A DNA stretch of 48,004 nucleotides, taken from an uncultured Bacteroidota bacterium (lineage in GTDB: Bacteria; Bacteroidota; Bacteroidia; Flavobacteriales; BACL11). Where the stretch lies: contig CACHFI010000004.1 of the NCBI GenBank assembly GCA_902579065.1, positions 1-48,004 on the forward strand, written 5' to 3'. Positions 34,248 to 44,740 of this stretch are shown here, in pieces. The translations under genes and the position numbers were made by a program. The notes under the pieces were generated by a model. It saw only the letters and a list, made by a program, of their open reading frames with translations, made no database searches and was not told the DNA's origin. Within the stretch, counting starts at the first letter, position 1; every line of letters starts with the position of its first letter.

Positions 34248-34255
34248 CAAATTTA
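34248..34255 (-). promoter_or_regulatory. TAnnTTTG (-7) box for the transketolase operon
   Basis: The minus strand reads TAAATTTG, 18 nt before the ATG at 34229. The rest of the 156-bp spacer up to YchF is AT-rich and holds nothing else I can assign. Confidence 0.55.
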
Positions 34256-34385
34256 AAATTTACCATTAAAAATTTCTTTCTTTAAAAAAATATATCAGTT
34301 TATTTATTAACGTATTATTGACAATCTATATTTTAAGTGATATTTAAATTTTGAAATTATTAATATTGCAAACTAAAATTTAATT

Positions 34386-35483
34386 ATGGCTTTAAAATGC
34401 GGTATTGTTGGTTTGCCAAATGTTGGGAAATCGTCCTTATTTAATTGTCTTTCAAAAGCAAAAGCACAATCTGAAAATTTTCCTTTTTGTACTATTGAAC
34501 CTAATGTTGGAGTTATTTCTGTTCCAGATAAAAGATTAGATGAAATATCTAAATTAGTTAAGCCGCAAAAAATTATACCTACTACAGTTGAAATAGTTGA
34601 TATTGCAGGTCTTGTTAAAGGAGCTAGTAAAGGTGAGGGTTTAGGAAATAAATTTTTGGCTAACATAAGAGAGACAAATGCTATTATTCATGTTATTAGA
34701 TGCTTTGATGATGAAAATGTAGTGCATGTAGATGGTTCGGTAAATCCAATCAGAGACAAAGAGACAATAGATATGGAGTTACAAATTAAAGATCTTGAAA
34801 CTCTTGATAATTTTAAACAAAAAAATATTAAAATTTCTCAATCAGGAGATAAGATAGCTTTAAAAAACATTCAAATTGTTGATAGATTTATTAATCATAT
34901 TGAATCTGGTAAACCAGCAAGGACATTAGAAATTAATGATGAAGAATTTTCTTTAATATCTTCATTTAATCTTCTTACAATGAAGCCAGTTTTATATGTT
35001 TGTAATGTAGATGAAGGTTCTGTTAAAGATGGAAATGAATATGTTGATTCAATTAAAGATATATCAAAAGATGAAAATGCCGAAGTACTTGTTATTGCAA
35101 CAGCTATTGAAGCCGAAATAGCTGATCTTGACAGTATTGAAGAGCAGCTTTTATTTTTAGAAGAAATGGGGTTAGATCAACCTGGAGTAAATCATCTAAT
35201 TAAATCTACATACAAACTATTAAATTTACAAACCTATTTTACAGCTGGTGAAAAAGAAGTTAGAGCGTGGACTATTGTAAAAGGTACTAAAGCTCCCAAA
35301 GCTGCCGCTGTTATTCATACAGATTTTGAAAAAGGTTTTATTAGAGCAGAGGTAATATCATACAATAATTTTATAAAATTTGGTTCCGAGCATAGTTGTA
35401 GAGAAAATGGAAAACTCTCTATAGAAGGAAAAGATTATATTGTAAATGACGGAGATATTATGCATTTTAGATTTAACGTTTAG
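34386..35483 (+). CDS. ychF: Redox-regulated ATPase YchF (Obg family)
   Basis: A 365-residue P-loop protein that hydrolyses ATP rather than GTP and associates with ribosomes. It has the G1 motif GLPNVGKSSLFN (about 8-19), NFPFCTIEPNVG (switch I), VDIAGLVKGASKGEGLGNKFL (G3), and CNVDE in place of the NKxD guanine motif, which is diagnostic for YchF. A helical insertion and a C-terminal TGS domain (RAWTIVKGTKAPKAAAVIHTDFEKGF) follow. Length is normal. It is monocistronic, with no exact TAnnTTTG box upstream. Confidence 0.96.
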   Translation: MALKCGIVGLPNVGKSSLFNCLSKAKAQSENFPFCTIEPNVGVISVPDKRLDEISKLVKPQKIIPTTVEIVDIAGLVKGASKGEGLGNKFLANIRETNAIIHVIRCFDDENVVHVDGSVNPIRDKETIDMELQIKDLETLDNFKQKNIKISQSGDKIALKNIQIVDRFINHIESGKPARTLEINDEEFSLISSFNLLTMKPVLYVCNVDEGSVKDGNEYVDSIKDISKDENAEVLVIATAIEAEIADLDSIEEQLLFLEEMGLDQPGVNHLIKSTYKLLNLQTYFTAGEKEVRAWTIVKGTKAPKAAAVIHTDFEKGFIRAEVISYNNFIKFGSEHSCRENGKLSIEGKDYIVNDGDIMHFRFNV

Positions 35484-35547
35484 TTAAAAGTTGAAAAGTT
35501 TGTTGATAATAGGTCTTTTAATATTTAAGTTATTAAATCAATAAATT

Positions 35548-35555
35548 TAATTTTG
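35548..35555 (+). promoter_or_regulatory. TAnnTTTG (-7) box for the parE operon
   Basis: TAATTTTG lies 34 nt before the TTG start at 35590. It would drive parE, the small membrane protein gene and parC. Confidence 0.45.
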
Positions 35556-35589
35556 TAACCTGTTTTAATCCATTAAAAACCTATTTGTT

Positions 35590-37452
35590 TTGAAAAACCA
35601 GTATACTGAAGATAGTATTCGCTCACTAGATTGGAAAGAGCATATTAGATTACGTCCTGGAATGTATATTGGTAAGATGGGAAATGGATCTTCTCCCGAT
35701 GATGGTATTTATGTTTTACTAAAAGAGGTCATAGATAATTCTATTGACGAATATGTTATGGGAAATGGAAAAACTATCGAAATATCTATTAAAAATGATA
35801 GTGTGTCAGTAAGAGATTATGGTAGGGGAATTCCTTTGGGTAAGGTTGTTGATGTTGTATCCAAAATAAATACAGGAGCTAAATATGATTCTAAAGTATT
35901 TAAAAAATCTGTTGGATTAAATGGTGTTGGTTCCAAAGCTGTTAATGCTCTTTCTTCATATTTTAAAATTAAATCAATAAGAGAAGGAAAAAGTAAATTG
36001 GTAGAATTCTCTAAAGGAGCAATCACAAATGAAGAAGATATCCAAGAAAATAGTGGTAGAAAAGGGACATCAGTAAGTTTTATACCTGATAAGGAAATGT
36101 TTGGTAATTATAGATTTATTGACACTTTTGTTGAAAAGATGTTATGGAATTATTGTTTTCTAAATACTGGTTTAACAATACTTTACAATAACAATAAATT
36201 TTATTCTGAAGATGGCTTGTTTGACTTGCTTACAAAAAATACTGAAGCAGAATTATTATATCCTATTATTCATCTTAAAGATAACGATATAGAAGTAGCA
36301 ATTACTCATTGTAAAAACCAACATTCTGAACAATATTATTCATTTGTAAATGGTCAGCATACAGTTCAGGGAGGTACACATCAAGGCGCATTTAGACAAG
36401 CCGTGGTAAAGGTTATTAGAGAATTTTATAATAAAAATTATGAAGCTGCTGATATTAGACAGGCAATAAATGCTGCAATTAGTGTTAAGGTTATAGAACC
36501 AATTTTTGAATCACAAACAAAAACTAAATTAGGATCAACAGAGATTGAACCTGATGGAATAACATTACAAACTTTTGTTCATGATTTTTTAAAGAAAAAT
36601 CTAGATAATTATCTTCATAAAAATCCTGAAACTGCTGAAATTTTACAGAAGAAAATACAACAAGCAGAACATGAACGTAAGGCAATGGCTGGTGTTAAAA
36701 AATTAGCAAGAGAGAGAGCTAAAAAAGCTAGTCTACATAATAAAAAATTAAGAGATTGTAGAGTTCATTATAATGATGAAAAGAAACAAGAAAGGTTTGA
36801 TTCAACTTTATTTATAACAGAAGGAGATTCAGCTTCAGGATCTATTACAAAAACAAGAAATATTAATACACAAGCTGTTTTTAGTTTAAGAGGTAAACCA
36901 TTGAACTCTTATGGTTTAACTAAAAAGGTTGTATATGAAAATGAGGAATTCAATTTATTACAAGCTGCTTTAAATATTGAACAAGGAATTGATGATTTAA
37001 GATATAATAAAATTGTTATTGCCACTGATGCAGATGTTGATGGTATGCATATTAGATTACTTTTAATAACATTTTTTCTTCAATTTTTTCCTGAACTAGT
37101 AAAAGAAGGTCATGTTTACATTCTTGAGACCCCACTTTTTAGAGTGCGAAACAAGAAACAAACTTTATATTGCTATAATAACAAAGAAAGAATTAAAGCA
37201 ATTGAAAAATTGGGCAAATCTGCAGAAATAACTAGATTCAAAGGTCTTGGTGAAATTTCTCCAAATGAATTTAAATATTTTATTGGTGATAATATGAGAT
37301 TAGATCCTGTTATTATAGGAAGTGATACTAAGATTGAAGAAATTTTAAAATACTTTATGGGTAAAAACACCCCAGAAAGACAAGAATTTATTATAGATAA
37401 TTTAAAAGTTGAAGAGGATTTAGAGAAAGAGCATGAAGAAATTATCAGTTAA
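35590..37452 (+). CDS. parE: DNA topoisomerase IV subunit B
   Basis: A 620-residue type IIA topoisomerase ATPase subunit that works with ParC to decatenate chromosomes. GHKL ATPase motifs are [17 protein letters not shown] and [14 protein letters not shown]. The transducer lysine region is QTKTKLG. TOPRIM motifs are [10 protein letters not shown] and the metal-binding [10 protein letters not shown]. It starts with TTG: family members begin a few residues before [20 protein letters not shown], and the first ATG falls inside that conserved block. It overlaps the next gene by 20 bp. The short length and partner ParC (not GyrA) support ParE. Confidence 0.94.
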   Translation: MKNQYTEDSIRSLDWKEHIRLRPGMYIGKMGNGSSPDDGIYVLLKEVIDNSIDEYVMGNGKTIEISIKNDSVSVRDYGRGIPLGKVVDVVSKINTGAKYDSKVFKKSVGLNGVGSKAVNALSSYFKIKSIREGKSKLVEFSKGAITNEEDIQENSGRKGTSVSFIPDKEMFGNYRFIDTFVEKMLWNYCFLNTGLTILYNNNKFYSEDGLFDLLTKNTEAELLYPIIHLKDNDIEVAITHCKNQHSEQYYSFVNGQHTVQGGTHQGAFRQAVVKVIREFYNKNYEAADIRQAINAAISVKVIEPIFESQTKTKLGSTEIEPDGITLQTFVHDFLKKNLDNYLHKNPETAEILQKKIQQAEHERKAMAGVKKLARERAKKASLHNKKLRDCRVHYNDEKKQERFDSTLFITEGDSASGSITKTRNINTQAVFSLRGKPLNSYGLTKKVVYENEEFNLLQAALNIEQGIDDLRYNKIVIATDADVDGMHIRLLLITFFLQFFPELVKEGHVYILETPLFRVRNKKQTLYCYNNKERIKAIEKLGKSAEITRFKGLGEISPNEFKYFIGDNMRLDPVIIGSDTKIEEILKYFMGKNTPERQEFIIDNLKVEEDLEKEHEEIIS

Positions 37453-37909
37453 AAATTATAATAAAGCAAAACTTCTAAATATTTTTATTTACTCTTTTTT
37501 AATGATATCTTTTTTTATACCGCTTTTGATTATTTTATTTTTAGAAAGTTCAGAAATAGCTCAGTTTTTGATTAACAACCCATTTATATTAATTTTTCTT
37601 ATTTCCCTTCAAATATATTTTTTTTATTTGGGGTCCTATTTTTCTAAGATTAAAATTGATCAATATATAATTAATATTTTTTCATCTAGATCTAATTCTC
37701 AAGATAATATGTTAGATATAAAGCATGATATGTTAAAGAGTTATCATATAAAAAAATCAATGTTTTCTTGGAATACAATTGTTTATATTAATTTTATTAA
37801 AAAAAATAATAATTATGTTACAAGAAAGTTTTACTTTTCATTAATGAATGATAATGATCAAAAGAAAGTCATTTTATTTCTAGACAACATATTAAAAAAT
37901 AATGAGTGA
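37433..37909 (+). CDS. Small membrane protein of unknown function between parE and parC
   Basis: A 158-residue protein with two hydrophobic segments (about 14-36 and 45-70) followed by a soluble ~85-residue tail rich in Lys/Asn ([19 protein letters not shown]). The layout resembles small PH-like membrane proteins, but I see no recognisable motif. It overlaps parE by 20 bp and parC by 8 bp, so it is embedded in the topoisomerase IV operon and translationally coupled on both sides. Expression with parE and parC is expected; a functional link is unproven. Confidence 0.65.
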   Translation: MKKLSVKNYNKAKLLNIFIYSFLMISFFIPLLIILFLESSEIAQFLINNPFILIFLISLQIYFFYLGSYFSKIKIDQYIINIFSSRSNSQDNMLDIKHDMLKSYHIKKSMFSWNTIVYINFIKKNNNYVTRKFYFSLMNDNDQKKVILFLDNILKNNE

Positions 37910-40496
37910 TATTGATAATATAGAAAATGATGGTTTAAAGGAAATTGTGCATGTTTCTGGTATGTATGAAGATTGGTTTTTGGACTATGCTTCATATGTA
38001 ATACTCGAGAGGGCAGTTCCTCATATTTATGATGGTTTTAAGCCTGTACAAAGAAGAATACTCCATTCCTTAAAAGAATTGGATGACGGAAGATATCATA
38101 AAGTGGCAAATATTATTGGTCATACTATGAAATACCATCCTCATGGAGATGCATCAATTGGAGATGCAATGGTTCAATTAGGACAAAAAAATCTTCTTCT
38201 TGATATGCAAGGTAACTGGGGTAATACAGCAACTGGAGATAGAGCTGCTGCTCCAAGATACATAGAAGTAAGACTTACTCCTTTTGCTTTAGATGTTGCT
38301 TTTAATAAAAAAATTACTAGTTGGAATTCTTCATATGATGGAAGAGGAAGAGAACCTGAAACATTACCCGTAAAATTTCCATTATTATTAGCTCATGGGG
38401 TAGAAGGAATAGCGGTTGGTTTGTCTACTAAAATACTTCCACATAATTTTAATGAACTTATTGATGCATCAGTCAAAGTACTAAAAGGAATAAAACCTAG
38501 AATTTTTCCTGATTTTTCGTCTGGTGGTATGGCAGATTTTTCAAATTATAATGATGGTAAAAGAGGAGGTAAAATAAGAGTCCGTGCAAAAATCAAAGCA
38601 ATAGATAAAAGTACTCTTCATATAACTGAATTACCATTTACTACTAATACTTCATCATTAATAAATTCAATAATTAAAGCAAATGATAAAGGAAAAATTA
38701 AAATTAAAAGAATCGAAGATAATACTGCAGAAGAAGTAGAAATTGCAATTTATTTGCCAAGTGGTATCTCTCCTGATAAAACTATTGATGCCTTATATAG
38801 ATTTACAGATTGTGAATTGTCAATATCACCACTTGCCTGTGTAATTGATAATAATAAACCTGTATTTATTGGAGTTTCTGAAATACTTCAAAAGTCAACC
38901 AATCATACTGTAGACTTACTTACGCAAGAATTAGAAGTTACATTAAAAGAGTTAAAGGATAAATGGCATTTCTCTTCACTTGAAAGAATTTTTATAGAGA
39001 ATAGAATATACCATGCAATAGAAGAATTGGAATCATGGGAGGAAATTATATCTACCATACATCATGAAATAAAGCCATTCTGTAACAATTTAATTAGAGA
39101 AGTTACCGATGATGATGTTGAAAGGCTTACAGAGATAAAGATTAAGCGCATTACTAAGTTTGATTTAGATAAAGCTATTAATGATATACAGATTTTAGAA
39201 AAGAAAATTAAAGAGGTAGAATATAATTTAGATAATATTATTCAATATGCTATTAATTATTTTAAAGATTTAAAAAAGAAATATGGGATTAATAAAGAAA
39301 GAAAAACTGAAATAAAAGAGTTTGAAAGCATTGATGCTACTAAAGTTGTTGTTGCGAATAAAAAACTATATTTTAATAAGGAGGAAGGTTTTATTGGAAC
39401 AGCAATGCGAAAGGATGAATATGTATGTGAATGTTCTGATATTGATGATATCATTGTTTTTAAACAAGATGGTTCAATGAAAGTGGTAAAAGTTGATTCT
39501 AAAGTATTTGTTGGTAAAGGTATCATTCATGCAGCAGTATTTAAAAAGAAAGATACTCGTACTATTTATAATATGATATACAGTGATGGTAAATCAGGTT
39601 ATTCTATGATGAAGAGATTTAATGTTAGTAGTATTACCAGAAATAAGGATTATTACCTAACAAAATCTGAAAAAGGATCTAAAGTTATTTATTTTACTGC
39701 AAATCCTAATGGAGAAGCTGAGACAGTCACTGTTCATTTAAGAAAACTTCAAAAATTAAAAATTTTAAAATTTGATTATGATTTTGCTCAACTAGCTATT
39801 AAGGGTAAAGGATCTGTAGGTAATATACTTACTAAGAATAAAGTTAAAAAGATAGAATTAAAATCAGAAGGTGTTTCAACTTTATCTGCAAGAAAGATTT
39901 GGTTTGATCCTAATGTAAGACGGCTAAATACTGAAGAAAGAGGAAATCTTTTAGGGGATTTTGCTGCTAATGATAAGATATTAACTATTAATGATGATGG
40001 GTCATTAGAACTTAAAAGTTTTGATATTTCTACTCATTTTGAAGATAATATGATCATAATTGAAAAGCACAATCCAAAAAAACCTATTTCTGCTGTTTAT
40101 TTTGATGGAAATAAAGAAAATTTCTTTGTAAAAAGATTTTTAATTGAGAATTTAAGTCAAAAATTTACTTTTATTAGTGATCATAAAAAATCTTTTTTAG
40201 AAAAAGTTTCAACAGATTGGCGACCACAAATAGAAGTTTTATACAAAAAGGAAAAAGGTAAAGAAAGAAAAAAAGACATTATTGATTTAGAAAATTTTAT
40301 TGCTATTAAAGGTCCAAAATCAATTGGAAATAGACTGTCATCAAATAAAATTAATTCTGTTAATTTACTAGATCCCTTAGAATACAAAGAGCTTTTAGAA
40401 TCGAAAATTGACGAAGATTCTAACAATATTAATTTAGATATTCCTTTAACAATAACTAATGATGATGATAATAATCAAACTTCACTTGAATTATAA
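37902..40496 (+). CDS. parC: DNA topoisomerase IV subunit A
   Basis: An 864-residue DNA-cleaving subunit. The 5Y-CAP domain includes KPVQRRILHSL, HPHGDASIGDAM and the catalytic Tyr120 in AAAPRYIEVRL. A tower/coiled-coil region lies at about 350-480, and the C-terminal region (about 500-830) carries degenerate DNA-wrapping beta-pinwheel repeats. The acidic tail (DEDSNNINLDIP, TNDDDNN) is typical of the group. The position equal to E. coli GyrA Ser83 is Ala84, a residue I recall as usual for Bacteroidota ParC rather than a sign of selected resistance. It overlaps the small membrane protein gene by 8 bp and is followed by an A/T-only hairpin terminator. Confidence 0.94.
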   Translation: MSDIDNIENDGLKEIVHVSGMYEDWFLDYASYVILERAVPHIYDGFKPVQRRILHSLKELDDGRYHKVANIIGHTMKYHPHGDASIGDAMVQLGQKNLLLDMQGNWGNTATGDRAAAPRYIEVRLTPFALDVAFNKKITSWNSSYDGRGREPETLPVKFPLLLAHGVEGIAVGLSTKILPHNFNELIDASVKVLKGIKPRIFPDFSSGGMADFSNYNDGKRGGKIRVRAKIKAIDKSTLHITELPFTTNTSSLINSIIKANDKGKIKIKRIEDNTAEEVEIAIYLPSGISPDKTIDALYRFTDCELSISPLACVIDNNKPVFIGVSEILQKSTNHTVDLLTQELEVTLKELKDKWHFSSLERIFIENRIYHAIEELESWEEIISTIHHEIKPFCNNLIREVTDDDVERLTEIKIKRITKFDLDKAINDIQILEKKIKEVEYNLDNIIQYAINYFKDLKKKYGINKERKTEIKEFESIDATKVVVANKKLYFNKEEGFIGTAMRKDEYVCECSDIDDIIVFKQDGSMKVVKVDSKVFVGKGIIHAAVFKKKDTRTIYNMIYSDGKSGYSMMKRFNVSSITRNKDYYLTKSEKGSKVIYFTANPNGEAETVTVHLRKLQKLKILKFDYDFAQLAIKGKGSVGNILTKNKVKKIELKSEGVSTLSARKIWFDPNVRRLNTEERGNLLGDFAANDKILTINDDGSLELKSFDISTHFEDNMIIIEKHNPKKPISAVYFDGNKENFFVKRFLIENLSQKFTFISDHKKSFLEKVSTDWRPQIEVLYKKEKGKERKKDIIDLENFIAIKGPKSIGNRLSSNKINSVNLLDPLEYKELLESKIDEDSNNINLDIPLTITNDDDNNQTSLEL

Positions 40497-40511
40497 TAAG
40501 TTTGAATAAAT

Positions 40512-40536
40512 AAAATTATTTGTATAATTTTTTTTT
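40512..40536 (+). terminator. A/T-only intrinsic terminator after parC
   Basis: AAAATTAT pairs with ATAATTTT around a TTGT loop, and the 3' arm merges into a run of nine T. The stem has no G-C pair, so it is weaker than the one at 5118-5146, but position and T run fit. Confidence 0.5.
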
Positions 40537-40546
40537 ATTAAAGTTA

Positions 40547-40554
40547 TATATTTG
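40547..40554 (+). promoter_or_regulatory. TAnnTTTG (-7) box for the second choice-of-anchor B gene
   Basis: TATATTTG ends 14 nt before the ATG at 40569. A TTTG at 40519-40522 lies 24 nt upstream of the box, slightly far for a -33 element. Confidence 0.55.
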
Positions 40555-40568
40555 TAAAAAACACAATT

Positions 40569-42893
40569 ATGAGATTACTTTTTTTAATACTTTTTCTTCC
40601 ATTTACTCTTCTAAGTCAATCAAATTATAACCTATCTTTATTAGGAACATATGATAATTATAATTCAGAGGGGAATGATATTTGGGGATGGGTCGCTCCA
40701 GATGGAAGCGAATATGCCCTAGTTGGATTAAATGATGGGTTTTCTGTTGTAAATGTATCTAATCCTTCTAACCCAATAGAAGAATTTTTTATTAATGATT
40801 TAACATCAACATGGAGAGATGTAAAGACATGGGGAAATTATGCTTATGTAACAACTGAAGCTGATGCTGGTTTATTAATAGTTGATCTATCAGACATGAC
40901 TGGTAATACATATTTTCATAGAACTCTTTTTCCAGCTGCATCATCTGGTGCAGATACAGAATTTACCGCGGCACACAATATATATATTGATGAAAATGGT
41001 GTAGCTTATATTTTTGGTGCTTCCTCAAATAATGGAAGTTCTCCTTCAGATGGAGTTATATTTTTAGATGTTGACACTGATCCAATTAATCCTCTATTTC
41101 TTGGAGAATGGAATGATTTTTATGTTCATGATGGAATGGCTAGAGGAGATACTATGTATGTAGGTTGTATTTATGAAGGAGATTTATATGTTGTAGATGT
41201 TTCTGACAAAGCCAATCCAGTCAATCTAGGTAATGTAGCCACACCTAGTGATTTTACTCACAATGCATGGGTCTCAGATAACGGAAATTATGTTTTTACT
41301 ACAGATGAAGTATCTGATGCATATCTCGGTTCTTATGATATTTCTGATTTAAATAATATCCAGGAAATTGATAGAATTCAATCAAATCCTGGCTCTAACT
41401 CTATCCCTCACAATACTCATGTTGATGGTAATTTTATTATTACTTCATATTATAGAGATGGAACTGTAGTACATGATATAACAAATCCGCACAACCTTAT
41501 TGAAGTAGCTCATTATGATTCTTCTCCATTATCTGGAGATGGTTTTGATGGTTGTTGGGGAACTTATCCTTTTTTACCTTCTGGAAATATTATCTCTTCA
41601 GATATTAATAGCGGAAATAATAATAATGGTAGATTATTGGTTTACAGTAGAGATTTTTTACAAGCATGTTATCTTGAAGGAAATGTTTCTGATATTACAA
41701 ATTCAAATCCAATTACTAATGCAACAGTAGAGATACTAAATTCTGTATTAACCGTACAAACTTCGACTGATTTGTCAGGAAATTATATGACTGGTATTGC
41801 AAACTCTTCTTCTTATGATATTGTTTTTTCTGCTCCTGGATATCTTTCAGATACAATTAATGCTACTTTTTCTAATGGAAATACAACTATTGTAAATTCT
41901 CAATTACAACCATTACAATCTTTTAATACTAGTGGAAGTGTAATTGACGTTAACGGAATTGGCATACCCAATTCAGATGTTTTAATTTTTAATTCATCAT
42001 TTTCTCTAAACACAATTACTGATGCTAACGGTAATTTTAACATAAATGGTATTTATGAAGGAAACTATAATGTTATTGCTGGATCATGGGGTTATATAAC
42101 TTCTTGTACAAACGAGTTTATATCATCAACTACAAATAATCAAATTACTCTACAGACAGGTTATTATGATGATTTTACATTTGATTTTGGTTGGACAGTT
42201 ACCGGTGGAGTATCAGCCCCTAACGAGGGTATATGGCAAAGAGGTAATCCCGAAGGAACTGATTATAATGGATCTAATTTTAATCCAGATAATGATGTAA
42301 CTAATGATTGTTATGAATATGCATATGTAACAGGTTTAGCTGCTGGAAGTCAAGTTGGTGATAATGATGTAGATGATTTTAATACAATTCTAACTTCTCC
42401 AGTTTTTGATCTATCTAATCCTTTAAGTAATGATGAATCTTATTTTTTAAATTACAATTTATGGTTTAATAACGATTTTCCTAGTTGGGGTGGAGGTTCG
42501 AATCCAAATGATTCATTAACAGTAAAAATCACAAATGGTGTTTTTACTACAACATTAGAAACATTAACATCAAATTCTTCTAATCTAGGGCAATGGAATT
42601 CTAAATCATTTGATTTGAGTCAGTATATTTCTTTAAATAACACTATGCAAATTATAATTGAAACAGCTGATTGGGATGCTTTAGGAGGACATTGGGTTGA
42701 AGGAGGTTTTGATAAGTTTGAAATAGTTGTTCAAAGTACCACATCTCAAGATGATATCAATCTAAATTCAAAAAAATTAATTGATGTAGTTGATTTAATT
42801 GGAAGACGATCTCTGCTACAAAATAATCATATACTTCTATATATTTATGATGATGGGTCAGTTGAGAAAAGGGTAATTATTGATAACAAGTGA
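40569..42893 (+). CDS. Choice-of-anchor B family secreted protein with short T9SS-like tail
   Basis: A 774-residue exported protein. Signal peptide (ending TLLSQS); choice-of-anchor B/LVIVD propeller-like region (about 20-370); two carboxypeptidase regulatory-like domains (about 375-440 and 450-520); a beta-sandwich region (about 525-735). The last ~40 residues (KKLIDVVDLIGRR ... LLYIYDDGSVEKRVI) resemble the tail of the M36 peptidase and lack the NP motif of type A signals. Its N-terminal half is clearly paralogous to the gene at 5.2 kb (for example STWRD-KTWGNYAYVTTE), but the C-terminal modules differ. The downstream hydrolase gene overlaps it by 4 bp. Confidence 0.85.
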   Translation: MRLLFLILFLPFTLLSQSNYNLSLLGTYDNYNSEGNDIWGWVAPDGSEYALVGLNDGFSVVNVSNPSNPIEEFFINDLTSTWRDVKTWGNYAYVTTEADAGLLIVDLSDMTGNTYFHRTLFPAASSGADTEFTAAHNIYIDENGVAYIFGASSNNGSSPSDGVIFLDVDTDPINPLFLGEWNDFYVHDGMARGDTMYVGCIYEGDLYVVDVSDKANPVNLGNVATPSDFTHNAWVSDNGNYVFTTDEVSDAYLGSYDISDLNNIQEIDRIQSNPGSNSIPHNTHVDGNFIITSYYRDGTVVHDITNPHNLIEVAHYDSSPLSGDGFDGCWGTYPFLPSGNIISSDINSGNNNNGRLLVYSRDFLQACYLEGNVSDITNSNPITNATVEILNSVLTVQTSTDLSGNYMTGIANSSSYDIVFSAPGYLSDTINATFSNGNTTIVNSQLQPLQSFNTSGSVIDVNGIGIPNSDVLIFNSSFSLNTITDANGNFNINGIYEGNYNVIAGSWGYITSCTNEFISSTTNNQITLQTGYYDDFTFDFGWTVTGGVSAPNEGIWQRGNPEGTDYNGSNFNPDNDVTNDCYEYAYVTGLAAGSQVGDNDVDDFNTILTSPVFDLSNPLSNDESYFLNYNLWFNNDFPSWGGGSNPNDSLTVKITNGVFTTTLETLTSNSSNLGQWNSKSFDLSQYISLNNTMQIIIETADWDALGGHWVEGGFDKFEIVVQSTTSQDDINLNSKKLIDVVDLIGRRSLLQNNHILLYIYDDGSVEKRVIIDNK

Positions 42894-43729
42894 TAAATAA
42901 AGATAGTTTTATAATATCTGGATCTCAAGAAAACAAAATCTTAATAGATGTTTATTTTAAAAATAATTCAACTAAAAAAGATGTTGTAATATTTTCTCAT
43001 GGTTTTAAAGGGTTTAAAGATTGGGGTCCATTCAACAATATGGCTAAATCTTTTGCTTTGGAGGGTTTCTTTTTTATAAAATTTAACTTTTCATATAATG
43101 GTACTTCTTTATCTAACCCAACTGAATTTGTTGATTTAAATTCATTTGGTAATAATAACTTTTCAATTGAGTTAGATGACCTAAATAATGTGTTAAATTG
43201 GATCATTTCTAATACTGATTTTAATCAACAGATAAATAAAAATAGAATTAATCTTTTCGGACACAGTAGAGGAGGAGGTATTAGTATTTTAAAGACTAAT
43301 GAAGACATAAGAATTAATAAAGTTGTTTCTTGGGCTTCTCCATCTAATTTTATTAAAAGAATGGATGAATCAAAATTAGATACATGGAAAAATGAAGGAG
43401 TTGCTTATATTTTCAATTCAAGAACTAATCAAAATATGCCACTTTTTTATCAATTTTATGAAGATTGTATCAAAAACAAATCAAGAATAGACATTGAAAA
43501 TGCTTCAAGAAATTTAAATATTCCCCATCTTGCAATTCATGGCTCTGATGACCCTACTGTTCATATAGATGAAGTTTATGATTTTCAAAAATGGAATTCA
43601 AAAACAATAGTTAAAGAAATTAAAGGAGCAAATCATGTATTTGGCGTTTCGCATCCATATGATGATAAGAAATATCCTATGCATTTTAATAAAGCATTAG
43701 AATTTACCTTTGATTTTCTAAAAAGTTAA
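42890..43729 (+). CDS. Alpha/beta-hydrolase
   Basis: A 279-residue cytosolic hydrolase. The oxyanion region is FSHGFKGFKDWGPFN, the nucleophile elbow GHSRGGG (Ser about 126), the acid in AIHGSDDPTVHIDE and the catalytic His in IKGANHVFG. The fold matches dienelactone-hydrolase-like or lysophospholipase-like esterases; the substrate is unknown. It starts with GTG, which overlaps the preceding stop (GTGA), so it is probably translated by coupling to the secreted protein gene. It overlaps the convergent tsaD gene by 12 bp. Confidence 0.82.
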   Translation: MINKDSFIISGSQENKILIDVYFKNNSTKKDVVIFSHGFKGFKDWGPFNNMAKSFALEGFFFIKFNFSYNGTSLSNPTEFVDLNSFGNNNFSIELDDLNNVLNWIISNTDFNQQINKNRINLFGHSRGGGISILKTNEDIRINKVVSWASPSNFIKRMDESKLDTWKNEGVAYIFNSRTNQNMPLFYQFYEDCIKNKSRIDIENASRNLNIPHLAIHGSDDPTVHIDEVYDFQKWNSKTIVKEIKGANHVFGVSHPYDDKKYPMHFNKALEFTFDFLKS

Positions 43730-44740
43730 TCTAGCTGATGCTGATTCAGAATAATCAGTAACAATATCATTGTACAAATATTTATATTTTCCAGCAATTG
43801 CAATCATAGCTGCATTATCTGTACAGTACTCAAAATTTGGTATATAAATATTGTAACTATTTTTCTTACCTAGTTCTAATAATTTTTTTCTTAGATATGA
43901 ATTAGCAGAAACTCCTCCTGCAATAGCAATATTATTAATATTTGTTAATTCACTCGCTTTTTCTAATTTATCAATCAAAATAGATACTATTGATTCTTGA
44001 ATTGAAGCACATAGATCATTCAAATTATTTTTGATAAAATTTTTATCCTTTTGCACAGCATTATTTATATTATTCATAATTGAAGTTTTTAAACCACTAA
44101 AACTAAAATTTAGTTTATCAATTTTAGGTTTTCCAAAAACAAATGCATTTATATCACCATTTTTTGCATATTTATCAATTAATGGCCCTCCAGGGTATTT
44201 TAATCCTAATACTTTAGCTGATTTGTCAAAAGCTTCTCCTGCAGCGTCATCTAATGTAGTTCCAATTATTTCCATTTCATTATAATTATCAACTTTTACA
44301 ATTTGAGTATGACCTCCAGAAACAGTTAGACATAAAAATGGAAATTCAGGAATTTTTTGTTCTTTATGTTCAATAAAATGAGCAAGTATATGAGCTTGCA
44401 TGTGATTTATTGATACAAGAGGTTTGTTTAGTGAAAAAGAAAATGATTTTGCAAAAGAGCTTCCTACAAGTAATGATCCTAATAAACCAGGTCCTTTAGT
44501 ATAAGCTATTACATCAATATCACTTTTATTAATTTTTGCGCTTTTAATTGCTACATCAACAACAGGAATGATATTTTGTTGGTGTGCTCTGGAAGCTAGT
44601 TCAGGTACTACACCACCATATTTTTCATGAATACTTTGATTTGCTATTATGTTAGATAATACTTTAGAACCCTTTAAAATAGCTGCAGAAGTTTCATCAC
44701 ATGAAGATTCAATTCCTAAAACTATTAATTCTTTATTCAT
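43718..44740 (-). CDS. tsaD: tRNA N6-adenosine threonylcarbamoyltransferase
   Basis: A 340-residue enzyme that, with TsaB and TsaE, transfers threonylcarbamoyl to A37 of ANN-decoding tRNAs. It begins [16 protein letters not shown] and shows the metal-binding [10 protein letters not shown] (HxxxH). [48 protein letters not shown] and the late CTDNAAMIA Asp are also present. Length is standard. Its start overlaps the end of ribBA by 8 bp, so it is the last gene of the START-like, lptF/G-like, ribBA, tsaD order. Confidence 0.96.
   Translation of the reverse strand: MNKELIVLGIESSCDETSAAILKGSKVLSNIIANQSIHEKYGGVVPELASRAHQQNIIPVVDVAIKSAKINKSDIDVIAYTKGPGLLGSLLVGSSFAKSFSFSLNKPLVSINHMQAHILAHFIEHKEQKIPEFPFLCLTVSGGHTQIVKVDNYNEMEIIGTTLDDAAGEAFDKSAKVLGLKYPGGPLIDKYAKNGDINAFVFGKPKIDKLNFSFSGLKTSIMNNINNAVQKDKNFIKNNLNDLCASIQESIVSILIDKLEKASELTNINNIAIAGGVSANSYLRKKLLELGKKNSYNIYIPNFEYCTDNAAMIAIAGKYKYLYNDIVTDYSESASARLTF

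Noticed and set aside
34318-34346. TTGACA-N17-TATTTA, an E. coli sigma70-like promoter upstream of ychF
   Set aside because: Bacteroidota primary sigma factor uses TTG/TAnnTTTG elements; in AT-rich DNA this match is easily fortuitous.
35484-35521. TTAAAAG ... CTTTTAA hairpin after ychF as a terminator
   Set aside because: The loop is about 24 nt, the stem has one G-C pair and no T run follows.
38139-38175. Ala at the GyrA Ser83-equivalent position of ParC as a quinolone-resistance mutation
   Set aside because: HGDASIGDAM is, to my knowledge, the usual sequence for Bacteroidota ParC, so it is a lineage feature rather than an acquired change.
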